Made by a program: the position numbers and the translations under genes. Below the pieces are notes generated by a model that was not told the DNA's origin, searched no databases, and saw only the letters and a program-made list of their open reading frames with translations. From Streptomyces sp. CMB-StM0423 (GTDB lineage Bacteria; Actinomycetota; Actinomycetes; Streptomycetales; Streptomycetaceae), in NCBI RefSeq assembly GCF_002847285.1, contig NZ_CP025407.1, positions 3,164,501 to 3,228,500 on the forward strand: a DNA stretch of 64,000 nt, in the 5' to 3' direction. How positions within the stretch are numbered: position 1 is the first letter of the stretch; each line of letters starts with the position of its first letter. Positions 51,516 through 60,126 of the stretch are shown in pieces.

Positions 51516-51548
51516 CAGGTCAGAGCGGCTGTGAAGCCCTCTGACCTG
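51516..51548 (-). terminator. Terminator of secE-nusG
   Basis: CAGGTCAGAG (51516-51525) pairs perfectly with CTCTGACCTG (51539-51548); inside, GGCT pairs with AGCC around GTGA, with one bulged C. It starts 28 bases after the nusG stop. Confidence 0.75.
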
Positions 51549-51575
51549 GTCGGAAGCGTGGCGGGCGGGGTGCCC

Positions 51576-52538
51576 TCAGTCGTTCTTCTGGATCTGGTCG
51601 AAGCTCAGCTCGACCGGGGTCTCCCGGCCGAAGATCTCCACCAGGCCCTTGACCTTCTTCGAGTCGGCGTTGATCTCGTTGATCGTCGCCTGCAGCGTCG
51701 CGAACGGGCCGTCGGTGACGGTGACCGAGTCGCCCACGGCGAAGTCGAGCACCTGCACCTCGACCTTGCGGGACGGTACCGGCTTGCCCTCGGCCTCCGC
51801 GGCCTCGCGGGCGGCCTTCTCCTCGGCCTCCGGGGCGAGCATGCGGACGATCTCGTCGAGCGTCAGCGGGTACGGGTCGTAGGCGTTGCCGACGAAGCCG
51901 GTGACGCCCGGGGTGTTGCGCACGACGCCCCACGACTCGTTCGTCAGGTCCATCCGCACCAGGACGTAGCCCGGGAGCTTGTTCTGCCGGACGTTCCTGC
52001 GCTCGCCGTTCTTGATCTGGACGACCTCTTCCTCGGGCACCTCGGCCTGGTAGATGAAGTCCTCGACGTTCAGGGAGACGGCGCGCTGTTCGAGGTTGGC
52101 CTTGACCCGCTTCTCGTAGCCCGCGTAGGTGTGGATCACGTACCACTCGCCGGGCAGGCCGCGCAGGTCCTGGCGCAGCGCCTCGACGGGGTCGACGGTC
52201 TCCTCGGCCGGCTCGGCGGCTTCGTCGGTCTCGTCGGGCTTCTCGTCCGCGTCCGCGGCCGTCTCGTCGCCGTCCGTCTCGTCGCCAGCCTCGGCCGTCT
52301 CGTCGCCGGCCTCGGCCGCCTCGTCAGCGGCCTCTCCGGCCGCGCTCCCGGCGCCGTCCTCGGCCTCTTCGGCGTCCTCTTCGGCGTCGCCGGCCCGCTC
52401 GGCCGCGGCCCCGGCTTCCTCGGCGTCTTCGCGTCCGGCCTCCACCGCCGCCGTCTCGGCCGCCTCCACCCGCTCGGCAGGCTCAGCGCCGGCGACCTCG
52501 TCGGTCGCGACTGCGTCGTTCAGGTTCGGGTCAGACAC
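51576..52538 (-). CDS. nusG: Transcription factor NusG with acidic N-terminal extension
   Basis: The 320-residue protein has about 130 residues of Ala/Glu/Asp-rich low complexity, then the NGN domain ([58 protein letters not shown]) and a C-terminal KOW domain ([20 protein letters not shown]). NusG binds RNA polymerase, Rho and S10. The acidic tail is usual in Streptomyces but of unknown use; it contains repeated AGDET units. GTG at 52538 (MSDPNLND) was preferred over an ATG eight codons upstream. Confidence 0.96.
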   Translation of the reverse strand: MSDPNLNDAVATDEVAGAEPAERVEAAETAAVEAGREDAEEAGAAAERAGDAEEDAEEAEDGAGSAAGEAADEAAEAGDETAEAGDETDGDETAADADEKPDETDEAAEPAEETVDPVEALRQDLRGLPGEWYVIHTYAGYEKRVKANLEQRAVSLNVEDFIYQAEVPEEEVVQIKNGERRNVRQNKLPGYVLVRMDLTNESWGVVRNTPGVTGFVGNAYDPYPLTLDEIVRMLAPEAEEKAAREAAEAEGKPVPSRKVEVQVLDFAVGDSVTVTDGPFATLQATINEINADSKKVKGLVEIFGRETPVELSFDQIQKND

Positions 52539-52627
52539 GGTAGCTGCTTCTTCCTGGCTCAAAAGGGGATGTGCACATGCAGACGCCTACCTTACGTACC
52601 TTACGGGGCGGCGCGTACGCGAATCGG

Positions 52628-52900
52628 TCAGCCGAAGACGTACTGCATGAGTTCGGTGAACCCGAAGTCGATCACCGTCACGATGCCGATCATGACCACC
52701 ACAAAGATGATCACGACGGTCGTGTACGTCGTGAGCTGGTTCCGCGTCGGCCAGACGACCTTGCGCAGCTCCGCGACGATCTGGCGGTAGAAGAGCGCCA
52801 GGCGGGCGAACGGGCCCTTCCGGCCGCGCTTGCCGCCGCGGCGAGCGGGTCGCGCGTCGCCTTCGGGGCGGTCAGGCGTCGCGGTGGAGGCTTCCGTCAC
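52628..52900 (-). CDS. secE: Sec translocon subunit SecE
   Basis: The 90-residue protein has a basic cytoplasmic N-terminus (ARPARRGGKRGRKGPFARLAL), the conserved amphipathic part FYRQIVAELRKVVWPTRNQL and one membrane helix (TTYTTVVIIFVVVMIGIVTV). It stabilises SecY. The GTG at 52900 has GAGGG four bases upstream. It precedes nusG by 89 bases, the conserved order, and follows tRNA-Trp. Confidence 0.95.
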   Translation of the reverse strand: MTEASTATPDRPEGDARPARRGGKRGRKGPFARLALFYRQIVAELRKVVWPTRNQLTTYTTVVIIFVVVMIGIVTVIDFGFTELMQYVFG

Positions 52901-53006
52901 TCGTCCCTCACCTGGATCCCGGTTCGTTGACCTGCCGCGCCCGGTGGTGCAGCACGGCGGGGCTGCTGTGAACTGCGTACGCACCCCCTGAAGAGGATGC
53001 GCGTAG

Positions 53007-53079
53007 CAGGGCCGGAGGGACTTGAACCCCCAACCGCTGGTTTTGGAGACCAGTGCTCTACCAATTGAGCTACGACCCT
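53007..53079 (-). tRNA. trnW: tRNA-Trp (anticodon CCA)
   Basis: The 73-base gene folds into a cloverleaf. The acceptor stem AGGGTCG pairs with CGGCCCT (one T-G pair), the D arm has AGCTCAATTGGTAGAGC, the anticodon stem CTGGT / ACCAG holds the loop CTCCAAA with anticodon CCA, and the T arm has GGGGGTTCAAGTCCCTC. The discriminator base is G and CCA is not encoded. It lies directly upstream of secE-nusG, as in other streptomycetes. Confidence 0.97.
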
Positions 53080-53091
53080 TTGTGTCATGCC

Positions 53092-53120
53092 AACCTAACG
53101 CATTCTTGCAGGGGCTTCAC
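53092..53120 (-). promoter_or_regulatory. Predicted promoter of tRNA-Trp (and secE-nusG)
   Basis: On the minus strand GTGAAG (53115-53120), a 17-base spacer and TAGGTT (53092-53097) precede the tRNA by 12 bases. The minus 10 box is good and the minus 35 box partial. A start near 53085 fits a tRNA precursor that may read on into secE. Confidence 0.5.
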
Positions 53121-53269
53121 GAGCGCGTGCAAGATCTGCACCAGGGCTGGCACGGTGGTTGAGTGTACGGGTTTCACGCCCCGCCGTCGAACGAGTACGC
53201 CGCGCGCCCCGCGTACGAGCCGTGCAACCCACGTGCCCGGCCCCCCGCCCGTCTGGAACGATGGGCGTC

Positions 53270-54505
53270 ATGACCGCTGCAAACACCGCGTCCCAGTCCC
53301 CGACCGAACGACGGGTGTCGGCCCGCGTCGGCGCCATCTCCGAGTCCGCGACGCTCGCCGTGGACGCCAAGGCCAAGGCACTGAAGGCGGCCGGCCGGCC
53401 GGTGATCGGCTTCGGCGCAGGCGAGCCCGACTTCCCGACGCCCGACTACATCGTCGAGGCCGCGATCGCAGCGTGCACCAACCCGACGTACCACCGGTAC
53501 ACGCCCGCGGGCGGGCTGCCCGAGCTGAAGGCCGCCATCGCCGCGAAGACCGCGCGCGACTCGGGGTACGAGGTGGAGCCGGCCCAGGTGCTCGTCACCA
53601 ACGGCGGGAAGCAGGCGATCTACGAGTCGTTCGCCGCCCTGCTCGACCCGGGCGACGAGGTCATCGTCCCGACGCCGTACTGGACCACCTACCCCGAGTC
53701 GATCCGGCTGGCCGGCGGCGTGCCCGTCGACGTCGTCGCCGACGAGACCACGGGCTACCGGGTCTCCGTCGAGCAGCTCGAAGCCGCGCGCACCCCGCGC
53801 TCGAAGGTGCTGCTCTTCGTCTCCCCGTCCAACCCGACCGGCGCGGTCTACTCCCGCGAGCAGGTCGAGGCGATCGGCCGCTGGGCCGCGGAGCACGGGC
53901 TGTGGGTGCTGACGGACGAGATCTACGAGCACCTGGTGTACGGGACCGCCGAGTTCCACTCCCTGCCGGTGGTGGTGCCGGAGCTGCGCGACAAGTGCGT
54001 CGTCGTCAACGGCGTGGCCAAGACGTACGCGATGACCGGCTGGCGGGTCGGCTGGGCCATCGGCCCGAAGGACGTGATCAAGGCCGCGGCGAACCTGCAG
54101 TCGCACGCCACGTCCAACGTCTCCAACGTCGCCCAGGCCGCCGCGCTGGCGGCCGTCTCCGGCGACCTGGACGCGGTGGCGAAGATGCGCGAGGCGTTCG
54201 ACCGGCGGCGCAGGACGATCGTGCGGATGCTGAACGAGATCGAGGGCGTGGAGTGCCCGGAGCCGGAGGGCGCGTTCTACGCGTACCCGTCGGTGAAGGG
54301 GCTGCTCGGCAAGGAGATCCGCGGCCGGCGGCCGGCGAACTCGGTGGAGCTGGCCGAGGTGATCCTGGAGGAGGCCGAGGTGGCCGTGGTCCCGGGTGAG
54401 GCGTTCGGGACGCCGGGGTACCTGCGGCTGTCGTACGCGCTGGGGGACGAGGACCTGGTCGAGGGCGTCTCGCGGATGCAGAAGCTGCTGGCGGAGGCGG
54501 AGTAG
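53270..54505 (+). CDS. aspC: PLP-dependent aminotransferase (aspartate type)
   Basis: The 411-residue enzyme has [77 protein letters not shown] and [16 protein letters not shown], whose Lys forms the PLP Schiff base. This is aminotransferase class I, subgroup I-gamma, annotated as aspartate aminotransferase in Streptomyces. ATG at 53270 was chosen because the conserved part starts soon after; an ATG three codons upstream is possible and no clear ribosome binding site decides it. It is read away from the tRNA. Confidence 0.93.
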   Translation: MTAANTASQSPTERRVSARVGAISESATLAVDAKAKALKAAGRPVIGFGAGEPDFPTPDYIVEAAIAACTNPTYHRYTPAGGLPELKAAIAAKTARDSGYEVEPAQVLVTNGGKQAIYESFAALLDPGDEVIVPTPYWTTYPESIRLAGGVPVDVVADETTGYRVSVEQLEAARTPRSKVLLFVSPSNPTGAVYSREQVEAIGRWAAEHGLWVLTDEIYEHLVYGTAEFHSLPVVVPELRDKCVVVNGVAKTYAMTGWRVGWAIGPKDVIKAAANLQSHATSNVSNVAQAAALAAVSGDLDAVAKMREAFDRRRRTIVRMLNEIEGVECPEPEGAFYAYPSVKGLLGKEIRGRRPANSVELAEVILEEAEVAVVPGEAFGTPGYLRLSYALGDEDLVEGVSRMQKLLAEAE

Positions 54506-54609
54506 CCGGGCACGTGAGCAGACGGGGCTTGCCCGGACAACCGTCCGGGCAAGCCCTCGTTCGTAGGTGCCGGTGTCGCCACCCCCCGCGGATGCGGCAA
54601 GATCTCTCC

Positions 54610-55779
54610 ATGGAGCACGACCACCGCCCCGCCGCACGAGACGTACGCCGCCTGCCGAAGGCACATCTGCACCTGCACTTCACCGGCTCCATGCGCTCGG
54701 CCACGCTCATCGAGCTGGCCGAGAAGTACGGCGTGCACCTGCCCGAGGCGCTGAGCAGCGGCGAGCCGCCCAAGCTGCGCGCGACCGACGAGCGCGGCTG
54801 GTTCCGCTTCCAGCGGCTCTACGACCTGGCCCGCTCCTGTCTGCGTACGCCGGAGGACATCCAGCGGCTGGTGCGCGAGGCCGCGGAAGAGGATCTCGCG
54901 GACGGCTCGGGGTGGCTGGAGATCCAGGTCGACCCCACCTCGTACGCGCCGCGCCTCGGCGGGCTGATCCCGGCGCTGGAGATCATCCTCGACGCGGTCG
55001 AGACCACGGCCAGGGACACCGGCCTCGGGATGCGCGTGCTGGTCGCCGCGAACCGGATGAAGCACCCGCTCGACGCCCGTACCCTCGCCCGGCTCGCCGT
55101 GCGCTACGCGGACCGCGGCGTCGTCGGCTTCGGGCTCTCCAACGACGAGCGCCGCGGCTTCGCCCGCGACTTCGACCGCGCCTTCGCCATCGCCCGCGAC
55201 GGCGGCCTGCTGGCCGCCCCGCACGGCGGCGAGCTGGCGGGCCCGACGAGCGTCCGCGACTGCCTGGACGACCTGGACGCGGGCCGCATCGGGCACGGCA
55301 TCCGCGCCGCCGAGGACCCGCGGCTGCTGTCGCGGCTCGCGGCTGCGGGGGTCACGTGCGAGGTGTGCCCGTCGTCGAACGTCGCCCTGGGGGTGTACGA
55401 GCGGCCGGAGGACGTGCCGCTGCGGGCGCTGTGGGACGCGGGGGTGCCGATGGCGCTGGGGGCGGACGACCCGCTGCTCTTCGGCTCGCGGCTGGCGGCG
55501 CAGTACGAGCTCGCGCGGACGTACCACGAGTTCACGGACGAGGAGTTGGCGGAGCTGGCGCGGCAGTCGGTACGGGCCTCGGTGGCGCCGGAGGACGTGC
55601 GGCGGGGGCTGCTGGCGCGGGTGGACGACTGGCTGTCGGGGGAGCCGGAGGCCGGCCGTCAGGCCGCGGGCGGAGGCGCCGCGGGCGGGGCTGCCGGAGG
55701 CGCGGCTGCCGCGGGCGGCGGGGCGAGCGCGGCCCAGAGCGTACGGGACAGCGCCGCGGCGAAGTCGTCCGCCGGCTGA
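54610..55779 (+). CDS. Adenosine deaminase
   Basis: The 389-residue metal-dependent deaminase has the zinc motif LPKAHLHLHFTGSM (HxH near residues 18-20), FVDPTS-like EIQVDPTSYAPR, AAPHGGELAGPTSVRDCLDDL (His ligand and catalytic Glu), RIGHGIRAAEDPRLL and VPMALGADDPLLF (second Asp region). It converts adenosine to inosine; the substrate could also be adenine. The last 45 residues are Ala/Gly-rich and overlap the TetR gene on the other strand by 121 bases. CAAGAT six bases before the ATG at 54610 suggests a nearly leaderless mRNA. Confidence 0.9.
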   Translation: MEHDHRPAARDVRRLPKAHLHLHFTGSMRSATLIELAEKYGVHLPEALSSGEPPKLRATDERGWFRFQRLYDLARSCLRTPEDIQRLVREAAEEDLADGSGWLEIQVDPTSYAPRLGGLIPALEIILDAVETTARDTGLGMRVLVAANRMKHPLDARTLARLAVRYADRGVVGFGLSNDERRGFARDFDRAFAIARDGGLLAAPHGGELAGPTSVRDCLDDLDAGRIGHGIRAAEDPRLLSRLAAAGVTCEVCPSSNVALGVYERPEDVPLRALWDAGVPMALGADDPLLFGSRLAAQYELARTYHEFTDEELAELARQSVRASVAPEDVRRGLLARVDDWLSGEPEAGRQAAGGGAAGGAAGGAAAAGGGASAAQSVRDSAAAKSSAG

Positions 55780-56324
55780 ACCGCCGCGGGCCCGCCGAAG
55801 GCCACGAAGAACGCCCGCTGGAAGCACGCGCCTATCAGCATCCCCGCCGCGGCCCGCGGGTCCGCGTCGGCGCGGATCCGGCCGCGCTCGCGCTCCCGGG
55901 CCAGGTAGTCGGTGAGCGCGTCGCCCGCCTCGTACGGCCCCTTGCGCCCGACCGCGGAGAGCCCTTCCGCGAACCGCGTGAGCAGCCCCGGCTCGGCGAG
56001 CAGCGCGCCCACCATGGGCAGCATCTCCTCGTAGAAGTCGGCGGCCTTGCGGGCGACGGCCGTCAGGCACTCCTCGACCCCGCGCCCGCCCGGGTCGTCG
56101 GTCAGCCCGGTGAACAGCGCGGTCAGGCGCGGCAGCCGCTCGATGAGGACGCGGAGGAAGATGTCCTCCTTGTTGACGAAGTGCTTGTAGAGCAGCGCCT
56201 CCGAGCAGCCCGCCTCGCGCGCGATCTCCTTGGTGGTCGCGTGCACGAACCCGGCGGTGCGGATGAGCCGCTCCGCGGCGTCGACGATGCGCTCGGGAGC
56301 CGGCCTTGACGGGGAGGTGGGCAT
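55659..56324 (-). CDS. TetR-family repressor
   Basis: The 221-residue protein has the TetR helix-turn-helix: ERIVDAAERLIRTAGFVHATTKEIAREAGCSEALLYKHFVNKED (residues about 11-54, quoted by ends ERIVDAAERL and YKHFVNKED). The ligand domain follows; the last 20 residues are Pro/Ala repeats that overlap the convergent adenosine deaminase gene. It is divergent from the NAD(P)-binding protein gene, with only 49 bases between the starts and an operator-like palindrome there. TAGGGT six bases before its ATG suggests a leaderless mRNA. It probably controls itself and the partner. Confidence 0.9.
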   Translation of the reverse strand: MPTSPSRPAPERIVDAAERLIRTAGFVHATTKEIAREAGCSEALLYKHFVNKEDIFLRVLIERLPRLTALFTGLTDDPGGRGVEECLTAVARKAADFYEEMLPMVGALLAEPGLLTRFAEGLSAVGRKGPYEAGDALTDYLARERERGRIRADADPRAAAGMLIGACFQRAFFVAFGGPAAVQPADDFAAALSRTLWAALAPPPAAAAPPAAPPAAPPPAA

Positions 56325-56330
56325 TCACTC

Positions 56331-56336
56331 ACCCTA
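56331..56336 (-). promoter_or_regulatory. Leaderless-type minus 10 box of the TetR gene
   Basis: On the minus strand TAGGGT is followed by six bases and the ATG at 56324. The box lies inside the inverted repeat region, so a bound repressor would block it. Confidence 0.55.
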
Positions 56337-56343
56337 ACAGGGG

Positions 56344-56359
56344 GTGGGTGAGCACCCAC
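56344..56359. promoter_or_regulatory. Operator-like palindrome between TetR gene and partner
   Basis: GTGGGTGAGCACCCAC is a perfect 16-base palindrome apart from its AG cent: GTGGGTG pairs with CACCCAC. TCACTCACCC (56326-56335) repeats the same half-site in inverted form, with GGGTGGGTGA on the other side. The arrangement fits TetR dimers binding in the 49-base divergent promoter region. Confidence 0.65.
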
Positions 56360-56373
56360 TTACGGGAGGGACC

Positions 56374-57117
56374 ATGAAGCTCACGGTCTTGGGCGCGTCC
56401 GGCGGGACCGGCCGGGAGGTCGTCCGGCAGGCGCTGGCCGCCGGGCACGAGGTGACGGCTGTGGTGCGCAAGGGGGCCCGGAGCCTGGCCGCGGTGGCGG
56501 GCGCGGACCCCGGGGACGGCGCGGCACCGGGCGGGAAGGGCCGTAGCGGCGTGGCGGACGCCTCGCGGCGGGGCGGACAGGGCGGCGGGCGCGGGCGGTT
56601 GACGGTGATGACCGTCGAGGACCTGACGAACCCCGCGGCCCTCGGTCCCGTCGTCAGGGGCCGCGACGCGCTGCTGTTCTGCCCCGGGCTGCCGGGCGGG
56701 GGCCGGCCCACGGGCCGCCTCGGCGCCGCCGCACACGCGCTGGTACGGGCCGCGCGGGCGGCAGGCGTGCGGCGGCTGCTGGTCGTCAGCACGGCGCCGG
56801 TCGGGCCGCTGCCGCCGGACGAGGGGGTGCTGGGGCGGGCGGTGTCGCCGGTACTGCGGACGGTGTTCAAGGACGTGTACGCGGAGGCCGCGGCGATGGA
56901 GTCGGAGTTGGCGCACAGCGGTCTCGACTGGACGGTGCTGCGGCCGGGCAAGCTGACGAACCGGCGGGGCAAGGGGCGCTACCGGCGCCGGGTCGGCGGC
57001 AACGTCCCCGGTACGGGGACGCTGGCGCGGGCGGACCTGGCACGGGCGGTGCTCGACCTGATGGACGACCCCGCGGTGCGGGGGCGGACGGTGGGGCTCG
57101 GGTCGGCGCGGGGGTGA
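56374..57117 (+). CDS. NAD(P)-binding atypical SDR / NmrA-like oxidoreductase
   Basis: The 247-residue protein starts MKLTVLGASGGTGREVVRQAL, a GxSGxxG Rossmann loop of the atypical SDR (NAD(P)H-binding) type, and has VRRLLVVSTAPVGP and SGLDWTVLRPGKLTNRRG. There is a Gly/Arg-rich insertion near residues 45-75. Such proteins act as quinone or nucleotide-linked redox sensors or flavin reductases. ATG at 56374 has GGGAGGG just upstream. Divergent from and probably repressed by the TetR protein. Confidence 0.85.
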   Translation: MKLTVLGASGGTGREVVRQALAAGHEVTAVVRKGARSLAAVAGADPGDGAAPGGKGRSGVADASRRGGQGGGRGRLTVMTVEDLTNPAALGPVVRGRDALLFCPGLPGGGRPTGRLGAAAHALVRAARAAGVRRLLVVSTAPVGPLPPDEGVLGRAVSPVLRTVFKDVYAEAAAMESELAHSGLDWTVLRPGKLTNRRGKGRYRRRVGGNVPGTGTLARADLARAVLDLMDDPAVRGRTVGLGSARG

Positions 57118-57205
57118 AGGCCCGTACGGCGGCCGCGGGCTGGCGCCGACCGCCGGCTGCGGGGTGCCGTCGAACCTCGCCTGCGAGGCGACGCCCAACC
57201 GTCGG

Positions 57206-58261
57206 CTACAGGCTGACGCCGACCGTCACCGGCTCGTTGACCAGCGTGACGCCGAAGGCGTCCCGTACGCCGTCGCGCACCTCGCGGGCGAGCGCGAGCA
57301 GGTCCTCCGTGGTCGCCGAGCCGCGGTTGGTCAGGGCCAGGGTGTGCTTGCTGGAGATGCGGGCCGGGCCCGTGCCGTAGCCGCGGGTGAAGCCGGCGTG
57401 GTCGATCAGCCAGGCCGCCGACGTCTTCGTACGCCCCTCCCCCGCCGGGAACGCCGGCGGGCGCGCGTCGGGGCCGAGGCGGTCGGCGACGCGGCCGAGG
57501 AAGGCGGCGTGCGCCTGCTCGTCGAGGATCGGGTTGGTGAAGAAGGAGCCGGCCGACCACGTGTCGTGGTCCTCCGGGTCGAGCACCATGCCCTTGCCCG
57601 CGCGCAGCTTCAGCACCGCGTCGCGCGCCTGGGCGGCCGGCACCCGCCCGCCGGGCGCGACGCCGAGCATGCGCGCCGTCTCCCCGTAGCGGATGGGCGC
57701 GGAGAGCCCGCCCTCGTCGGCGAGCCGGAAGCGGACGCGGAGCACGACGAAGCGGTCGGGGTCGGCCTTGAAGCGGCTGTGCCGGTACGAGAAGCCGCAG
57801 TCGGCGCCGGGGACGGTGACGGTCTCGCCGGTGGTGCGGTCGTACGCGACGACCTCGGTGATCGTCTCCGCGACCTCCTGGCCGTACGCGCCGACGTTCT
57901 GGATCGGCGTCGCCCCGGCCGAGCCGGGGATGCCGGCGAGGCACTCGACGCCGGCGAGTCCCGCGTCGACGGTGCGGGAGACGGCGTCTGACCAGTTCTC
58001 CCCCGCGGCCAGTTCGAGCGCGGTGCCGTCGAGGGCGAACCCCGCGGTGGCGATGCGCAGCGCGGTGCCGGGGAAGCCGGCGTCGGAGACGACGAGGTTG
58101 CTGCCGCCGCCGACGATCAGCAGCGGCGTCCCGGCGGCGTCGGCCGCGCGCACGGCGTCGACCACCTCGGCGTCGGTCGTGGCGGTGACGAGCCGGGCGG
58201 CGGGGCCGCCGAGGCGGAGGGTGGTCAGCGGGGCGAGGGGGGCGTCGTGGCGTACCTGCAC
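57206..58261 (-). CDS. murB: UDP-N-acetylenolpyruvoylglucosamine reductase
   Basis: The 351-residue flavoenzyme has TTLRLGGPAARLV, LLIVGGGSNLVVSDAGFPG (FAD binding), CLAGIPGSAGATPIQNVGAYGQEV and the active-site TWSAGSFFTNPIL with its Ser. It makes UDP-N-acetylmuramate for peptidoglycan. GTG at 58261 was chosen because the family starts here and TAACCT lies exactly seven bases upstream, a leaderless layout; the minus 10 box shares the TAA stop codon of the broken gene upstream (58272). Confidence 0.95.
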   Translation of the reverse strand: MQVRHDAPLAPLTTLRLGGPAARLVTATTDAEVVDAVRAADAAGTPLLIVGGGSNLVVSDAGFPGTALRIATAGFALDGTALELAAGENWSDAVSRTVDAGLAGVECLAGIPGSAGATPIQNVGAYGQEVAETITEVVAYDRTTGETVTVPGADCGFSYRHSRFKADPDRFVVLRVRFRLADEGGLSAPIRYGETARMLGVAPGGRVPAAQARDAVLKLRAGKGMVLDPEDHDTWSAGSFFTNPILDEQAHAAFLGRVADRLGPDARPPAFPAGEGRTKTSAAWLIDHAGFTRGYGTGPARISSKHTLALTNRGSATTEDLLALAREVRDGVRDAFGVTLVNEPVTVGVSL

Positions 58262-58268
58262 GAGGCCA

Positions 58269-58274
58269 AGGTTA
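58269..58274 (-). promoter_or_regulatory. Leaderless-type minus 10 box of murB
   Basis: TAACCT on the minus strand is followed by seven bases and the GTG at 58261. Its TAA is also the stop codon of the hemerythrin-like frame. No Shine-Dalgarno sequence precedes the GTG. Confidence 0.55.
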
Positions 58275-59066
58275 CGGGCCGGGGGTGACAGCGCGCGTAA
58301 GCGGTGCCGGGAGGCCGAGGGCGGGAAGGAGCTCGCGCTCCTCGTACGCGAAGTGGGCGTCGAGGCGGCCGGCGAGGGCGTGCAGCTCGGCGAGGACGGG
58401 GGCGGCAGCCTGGGCAGCAGCCGCTTGCGGCACTGCGGCGGCCAGGTCGCGTACGCGCTCCAGCATCGCGGTGACGTCGTGGTGCTCCTCGCGGATCCGG
58501 GCGACGGCGGGGGCGAGGTGGGGGAACTGCCGCTCCATGGCGCCGAGGGCGCCGTCTTCCGCGCCGTGGTGCTCTTCGAGGGACCCGCCGTAGGCGAGGC
58601 AGTGGCGGCGGAGGTCACGGAGGCAGGCTCCCGGGCGGTGTCCGCACGTGCCCCTTCGGCAGCGGCCAGCACCCCTGCCAGCTCGCGGCGCAGATCCTCG
58701 TGCGCCTTGAGAAGTTGCTCCCCGGCGGCCAGGCGGCGCTGCGGGTCGGCGAAGGGGTTGGCGTCCGGGGAAGGGGCGGGGTGCAGGGCGACGACGGGGA
58801 TGGTGCGTGCGGTGCCTCGCTCGTAGGCGGCGAAGGCGGGGTCGAGTCCGGCCTGCACCGCGTACATCCGGTCGCGTTCCGCGGCGGGCAGCGGGACGGC
58901 GTCGGCCTCGTACGCCGTCGTGCCGCCGGGGGCGTCGGCGTCCCGGATCTCGACGGTGACGCGGGGGTGGGCGAGGAGGTTGCGGTACCAGGCGGGGTGG
59001 TGGTCGGCGCCGCCGTTGGAGCCGAAGACGAGCAGGCGGGCGCCGTCGCGCAGGTAGACGACGGCG
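58272..59066 (-). pseudogene. Truncated and frameshifted F420 nitroreductase-hemerythrin gene
   Basis: From about 59066 the minus strand encodes VVYLRDGARLLVFGSNGGAD and HPAWYRNLLAHPRVTVEI, the core of deazaflavin-dependent nitroreductases, running to about 58640. There the frame must shift by one base to continue into a hemerythrin (HHE) domain: SLEEHHGAED, REEHHDVTAMLERV and HFAYEERELLPAL, with all metal-ligand positions in place. The N-terminal 50-60 residues of the nitroreductase are missing. The gene has therefore lost its start and is frameshifted. The hemerythrin part alone could be read from the ATG at 58538. Confidence 0.65.
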
Positions 59067-59275
59067 TCCTGGAGCGGCGCGAGGACCCGGCGGACCGGCG
59101 GCGGAAGCTGGTCAGCATCACGGCGGAGCGCCGCCCGGCGATCGACGGGTGGCTGGGGCGGAGCGCGGCGGCGTGGCGGGTGGCGCTGGAGCCGCTGACG
59201 GCGGCCGAGCGGCGGACGTTCGTGGAGACGCTGACGGCGTACGAGCGGCACCTGGGCGGCGGCGACCCGGCGTAG
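59066..59275 (+). pseudogene. C-terminal remnant of a MarR-family regulator
   Basis: On the plus strand VLERREDPADRRRKLVSITA is followed by ERRPAIDGWLGRSAAAWRVA and an end helix, which is the wing and C-terminal dimerisation helix of a MarR protein. The DNA-binding helices before it are absent: upstream the sequence belongs to the nitroreductase on the other strand. The stop is at 59273-59275. Confidence 0.55.
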
Positions 59276-59299
59276 GGCCGGACGCCCGGACGGTACGGG

Positions 59300-59965
59300 C
59301 TACGCGCCCCCGCGGGGCGCCCGGTGGCGGCCGCGGCCCGCGGTCACGGCCCGTACGGCGAAGAACAGCACCACCGCGAGGGCGACGACGCCCAGGACCA
59401 CCTTGGAGTACACGCCGACCAGGTCGCTGATCTCGTGCCAGCGCGAGCCCAGCCAGTAGCCGGCGAGCACGAACACCGTGTTCCACAGGGCGCTGCCCGC
59501 GGCCGTGAGGCAGAGGAAGACCGGCACCCGCATCCGTTCGACGCCCGCGGGCACCGATATGAGGCTGCGGAAGATCGGGATCATGCGGCCGAAGAAGACC
59601 GCCTTCGTGCCGTGCCGGAGGAACCATGCCTCCGTACGCTCGATGTCGCGCACCTTGAGCAGCGGCAGCTTCGCCGCCAGCCCGACGGTCCGCTCGCGGC
59701 CGAGCATCGCGCCCACCCAGTACAGCGCGAGGGCGCCGACGACGGAGCCGATGGTGGTCCAGACGAGGACCGCCGCCAGGTTCAACCCGCCCTGGCTGGC
59801 CGTGAATCCGGCGAGCGGGAGAATGACCTCGCTGGGCAGGGGCGGGAAGAGGTTCTCCAGCGCGATGGCCAGCCCGGCCCCCGGCGCCCCGAGATCCTCC
59901 ATGAGCCCGGCGGCCCACCCCGCGACGCCACCGCTGGGCGCCTCTCCCGCAGCGATTCCGATCAT
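59300..59965 (-). CDS. DedA-family membrane protein
   Basis: The 221-residue protein has the DedA motif ENLFPPLPSEVILPLAGF, then GALALYWVGAMLGRERTVG, FFGRMIPIFRSLISVPAG and about five membrane segments. DedA proteins are lipid scramblase or flippase-like transporters, several acting on undecaprenyl phosphate or phosphatidylethanolamine. ATG at 59965 has TAACGT seven bases upstream, a leaderless layout. It is convergent with the MarR remnant. An N-terminal Met three codons earlier (GTG) is the alternative start. Confidence 0.92.
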   Translation of the reverse strand: MIGIAAGEAPSGGVAGWAAGLMEDLGAPGAGLAIALENLFPPLPSEVILPLAGFTASQGGLNLAAVLVWTTIGSVVGALALYWVGAMLGRERTVGLAAKLPLLKVRDIERTEAWFLRHGTKAVFFGRMIPIFRSLISVPAGVERMRVPVFLCLTAAGSALWNTVFVLAGYWLGSRWHEISDLVGVYSKVVLGVVALAVVLFFAVRAVTAGRGRHRAPRGGA

Positions 59966-59972
59966 GGTGATG

Positions 59973-59978
59973 ACGTTA
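59973..59978 (-). promoter_or_regulatory. Leaderless-type minus 10 box of the DedA gene
   Basis: TAACGT on the minus strand is followed by seven bases and the ATG at 59965, the same layout as for murB. Confidence 0.5.
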
Positions 59979-60126
59979 CGTGTCCGGTCCGACAACCGGA
60001 ATCCGGGGTCCCACCCAACCCCGTAAGGAAAACCACACCCCCCGGCTGTGCCGGACCGCACCCCGGACCATCGTGCGGAAAGCCGCAGTGCGCCCCTCCC
60101 CCGCCCGCGGTTAGCGTGACGGCATC

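Noticed and set aside
53007..53079. tRNA-Trp as an integration site
   Set aside because: No repeat of the tRNA 3' end and no integrase gene nearby; the flanking genes are in the conserved order.
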